Source: CALJGI01 sp047618115
Lineage (GTDB): Bacteria; Pseudomonadota; Gammaproteobacteria; Pseudomonadales; Halieaceae
Direction of reading: 5' to 3'
DNA length: 7,101 nt
NCBI GenBank assembly: GCA_047618115.1
Contig: JBLHKV010000210.1
Coordinates: 1 to 7,101, forward strand
Shown: piece after piece, positions 5,981 to 7,101 of the stretch
How the letters are laid out: the number at the start of each line of letters is the position of its first letter
Numbering within the stretch: the first letter of the stretch is position 1
Position numbers and translations under genes: made by a program
The notes under the pieces: generated by a model
Seen by the model: only the letters and a program-made list of their open reading frames with translations
What the model was told of the DNA's origin: nothing
The model's database searches: none

Positions 5981-7101
5981 ATGCAAACGGCGGAGGCGAC
6001 CATAAATAATAATACGCCCAATGCCACCATCCCCGAAGCAGTTGCCCAGCAGGCAACGGTCGATGGCATACCCACCTATTGGGTGGAGGCAGGACAGCTG
6101 CATACTGTCATGCGCAGACTGAAACCCCAGTATCCCATGCTGTACGACCTGTTCGGCATTGACGAGCGACTGCGCAAACACCGCGATGGCCAGCCCGCCG
6201 CCGATTTCACCGTCGTCTATCACCTGCTATCGCTGAGTAACAACACTGACATACGCATCAAGGTGGCGGTTCTGGAACCCGCAAGTGTGCCCAGTATCGT
6301 CAATATCTGGCAGTCTGCAAACTGGTACGAGCGCGAGGCCTGGGATATGTTTGGCATCGTATTCGATGGTCACCCGAGCCTTCGCCGGATACTGCTACCA
6401 CCCCTGTGGGAAGGTCATGCCCTGCGCAAAGAGCACCCCGCGCGAGCCACCGAAATGGAACCTTTCAGCATGAGCCCTGAGTTGCTCGACGCCGAGCAGG
6501 AAGCGCTATTGTTCAAACCCGAAGAATGGGGTATGAGCAGGGCCTCGGACGATACTGAATTTATGTTTCTGAACCTGGGCCCGAATCACCCCAGCGTGCA
6601 CGGCGTATTCCGAATTGCGCTGCAACTCGATGGTGAAGTTGTCGTGGATTCAGTACCCGACATCGGCTATCACCACCGCGGCGCCGAGAAAATGGGCGAA
6701 CGGCAGAGCTGGCACTCCTACATTCCCTACACCGACCGGATCGACTATCTCGGTGGTGTCATGAACAACATGCCCTATGTAATGGCTATCGAACAGATGG
6801 GCGGTATTGAAGTTCCAGACCGCGCCAAAGTTATACGCATTATGCTAGCCGAACTGTTTCGCATATCCAGCCACCTGGTTTTCTACGGTACTTTCGCCCA
6901 GGACGTAGGGCAGATGTCTCCCGTCTTTTATATGTTTGCCGACCGCGAACGGCTGTTCGGTATTATCGAGGCAATAACCGGTGGCCGCATGCACCCCGCC
7001 TGGTTCCGTATCGGCGGCGTTGCCCAGGATCTGCCCAAGGGCTGGGAAACGCTGGTGCGCGACTTCATCGACAGCATGCCCGCGCGCCTCGATCACTACG
7101 A
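5981..7101 (+). CDS. nuoCD: NADH-quinone oxidoreductase fused subunit C/D, 3' end cut by window edge
   Basis: Fusion of the NuoC and NuoD subunits of complex I, as in E. coli and many gammaproteobacteria; the NuoD part builds the quinone pocket with NuoB. The ATG at 5981 is preceded by GAGG (5969-5972) overlapping the nuoB stop, 8 bases upstream. The frame is open to the window end, giving 373 codons of an expected 590-600. The NuoC part (about 30-165) contains DERLRKHRDGQPAADF (61-76) and the 30-kDa signature WYEREAWDMFGIVFDGHP (115-132). A short linker with FKPEEWGMSR (178-187) leads into NuoD: FMFLNLGPNHPSVHG (194-208) and GYHHRGAEKMGERQSWH (229-245), the 49-kDa signature. His203 and His207 lie in the quinone loop, and Tyr256 in DRIDYLGG corresponds to the quinone-contacting Tyr known from Thermus Nqo4. 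The N-terminus before the NuoC fold is about 18 residues shorter than in E. coli. No frameshift is seen. Confidence 0.96.
   Translation, partial: MQTAEATINNNTPNATIPEAVAQQATVDGIPTYWVEAGQLHTVMRRLKPQYPMLYDLFGIDERLRKHRDGQPAADFTVVYHLLSLSNNTDIRIKVAVLEPASVPSIVNIWQSANWYEREAWDMFGIVFDGHPSLRRILLPPLWEGHALRKEHPARATEMEPFSMSPELLDAEQEALLFKPEEWGMSRASDDTEFMFLNLGPNHPSVHGVFRIALQLDGEVVVDSVPDIGYHHRGAEKMGERQSWHSYIPYTDRIDYLGGVMNNMPYVMAIEQMGGIEVPDRAKVIRIMLAELFRISSHLVFYGTFAQDVGQMSPVFYMFADRERLFGIIEAITGGRMHPAWFRIGGVAQDLPKGWETLVRDFIDSMPARLDHY

Overview
The window looks like a piece of a gammaproteobacterial chromosome. The agmatinase, ParE, NuoA, NuoB and NuoCD products all align closely, from memory, with their Escherichia coli counterparts. 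NuoC and NuoD are fused into one polypeptide, as in E. coli-type complex I. Base composition is moderate (roughly 50-58% GC by eye) and genes are tightly packed. A marine or aquatic lineage is possible, but nothing here fixes the genus.

Left block (1-2198, plus strand): the 3' two thirds of an agmatinase gene (speB), then a membrane-protein ORF that reads as a diguanylate cyclase with nearly its whole catalytic domain deleted, then a complete DUF2891 gene of unknown function. The three reading frames overlap by one to four bases (ATGA and TAGTG), so they probably share one transcript and may be translationally coupled.

Middle block (2162-4536, minus strand): a complete topoisomerase IV subunit B gene (parE), followed 11 bases later by a small GNAT N-acetyltransferase gene. 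The GNAT gene runs convergently into the DUF2891 gene, and the two coding 3' ends overlap by 37 bases.

Intergenic region (4537-4916, 380 bases) separates the divergent parE and nuo units. It holds weak promoter candidates for both directions, a short inverted repeat, and a possible 49-codon leader ORF with a near-ideal ribosome binding site, ending one base before the nuoA start.

Right block (4917-7101, plus strand): the start of a complex I operon, nuoA-nuoB-nuoCD, cut by the window end inside the NuoD portion. nuoA appears to start at TTG and nuoB at GTG; both choices are supported by ribosome binding sites and by alignment of the N-termini with E. coli. NuoA is a membrane subunit, while NuoB and NuoCD belong to the peripheral arm that carries electrons to quinone.

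Most of the window is ordinary housekeeping sequence. The points worth a second look are the internally deleted diguanylate cyclase, the DUF2891 protein and the leader region upstream of nuoA. I see no clear undescribed multi-gene system.
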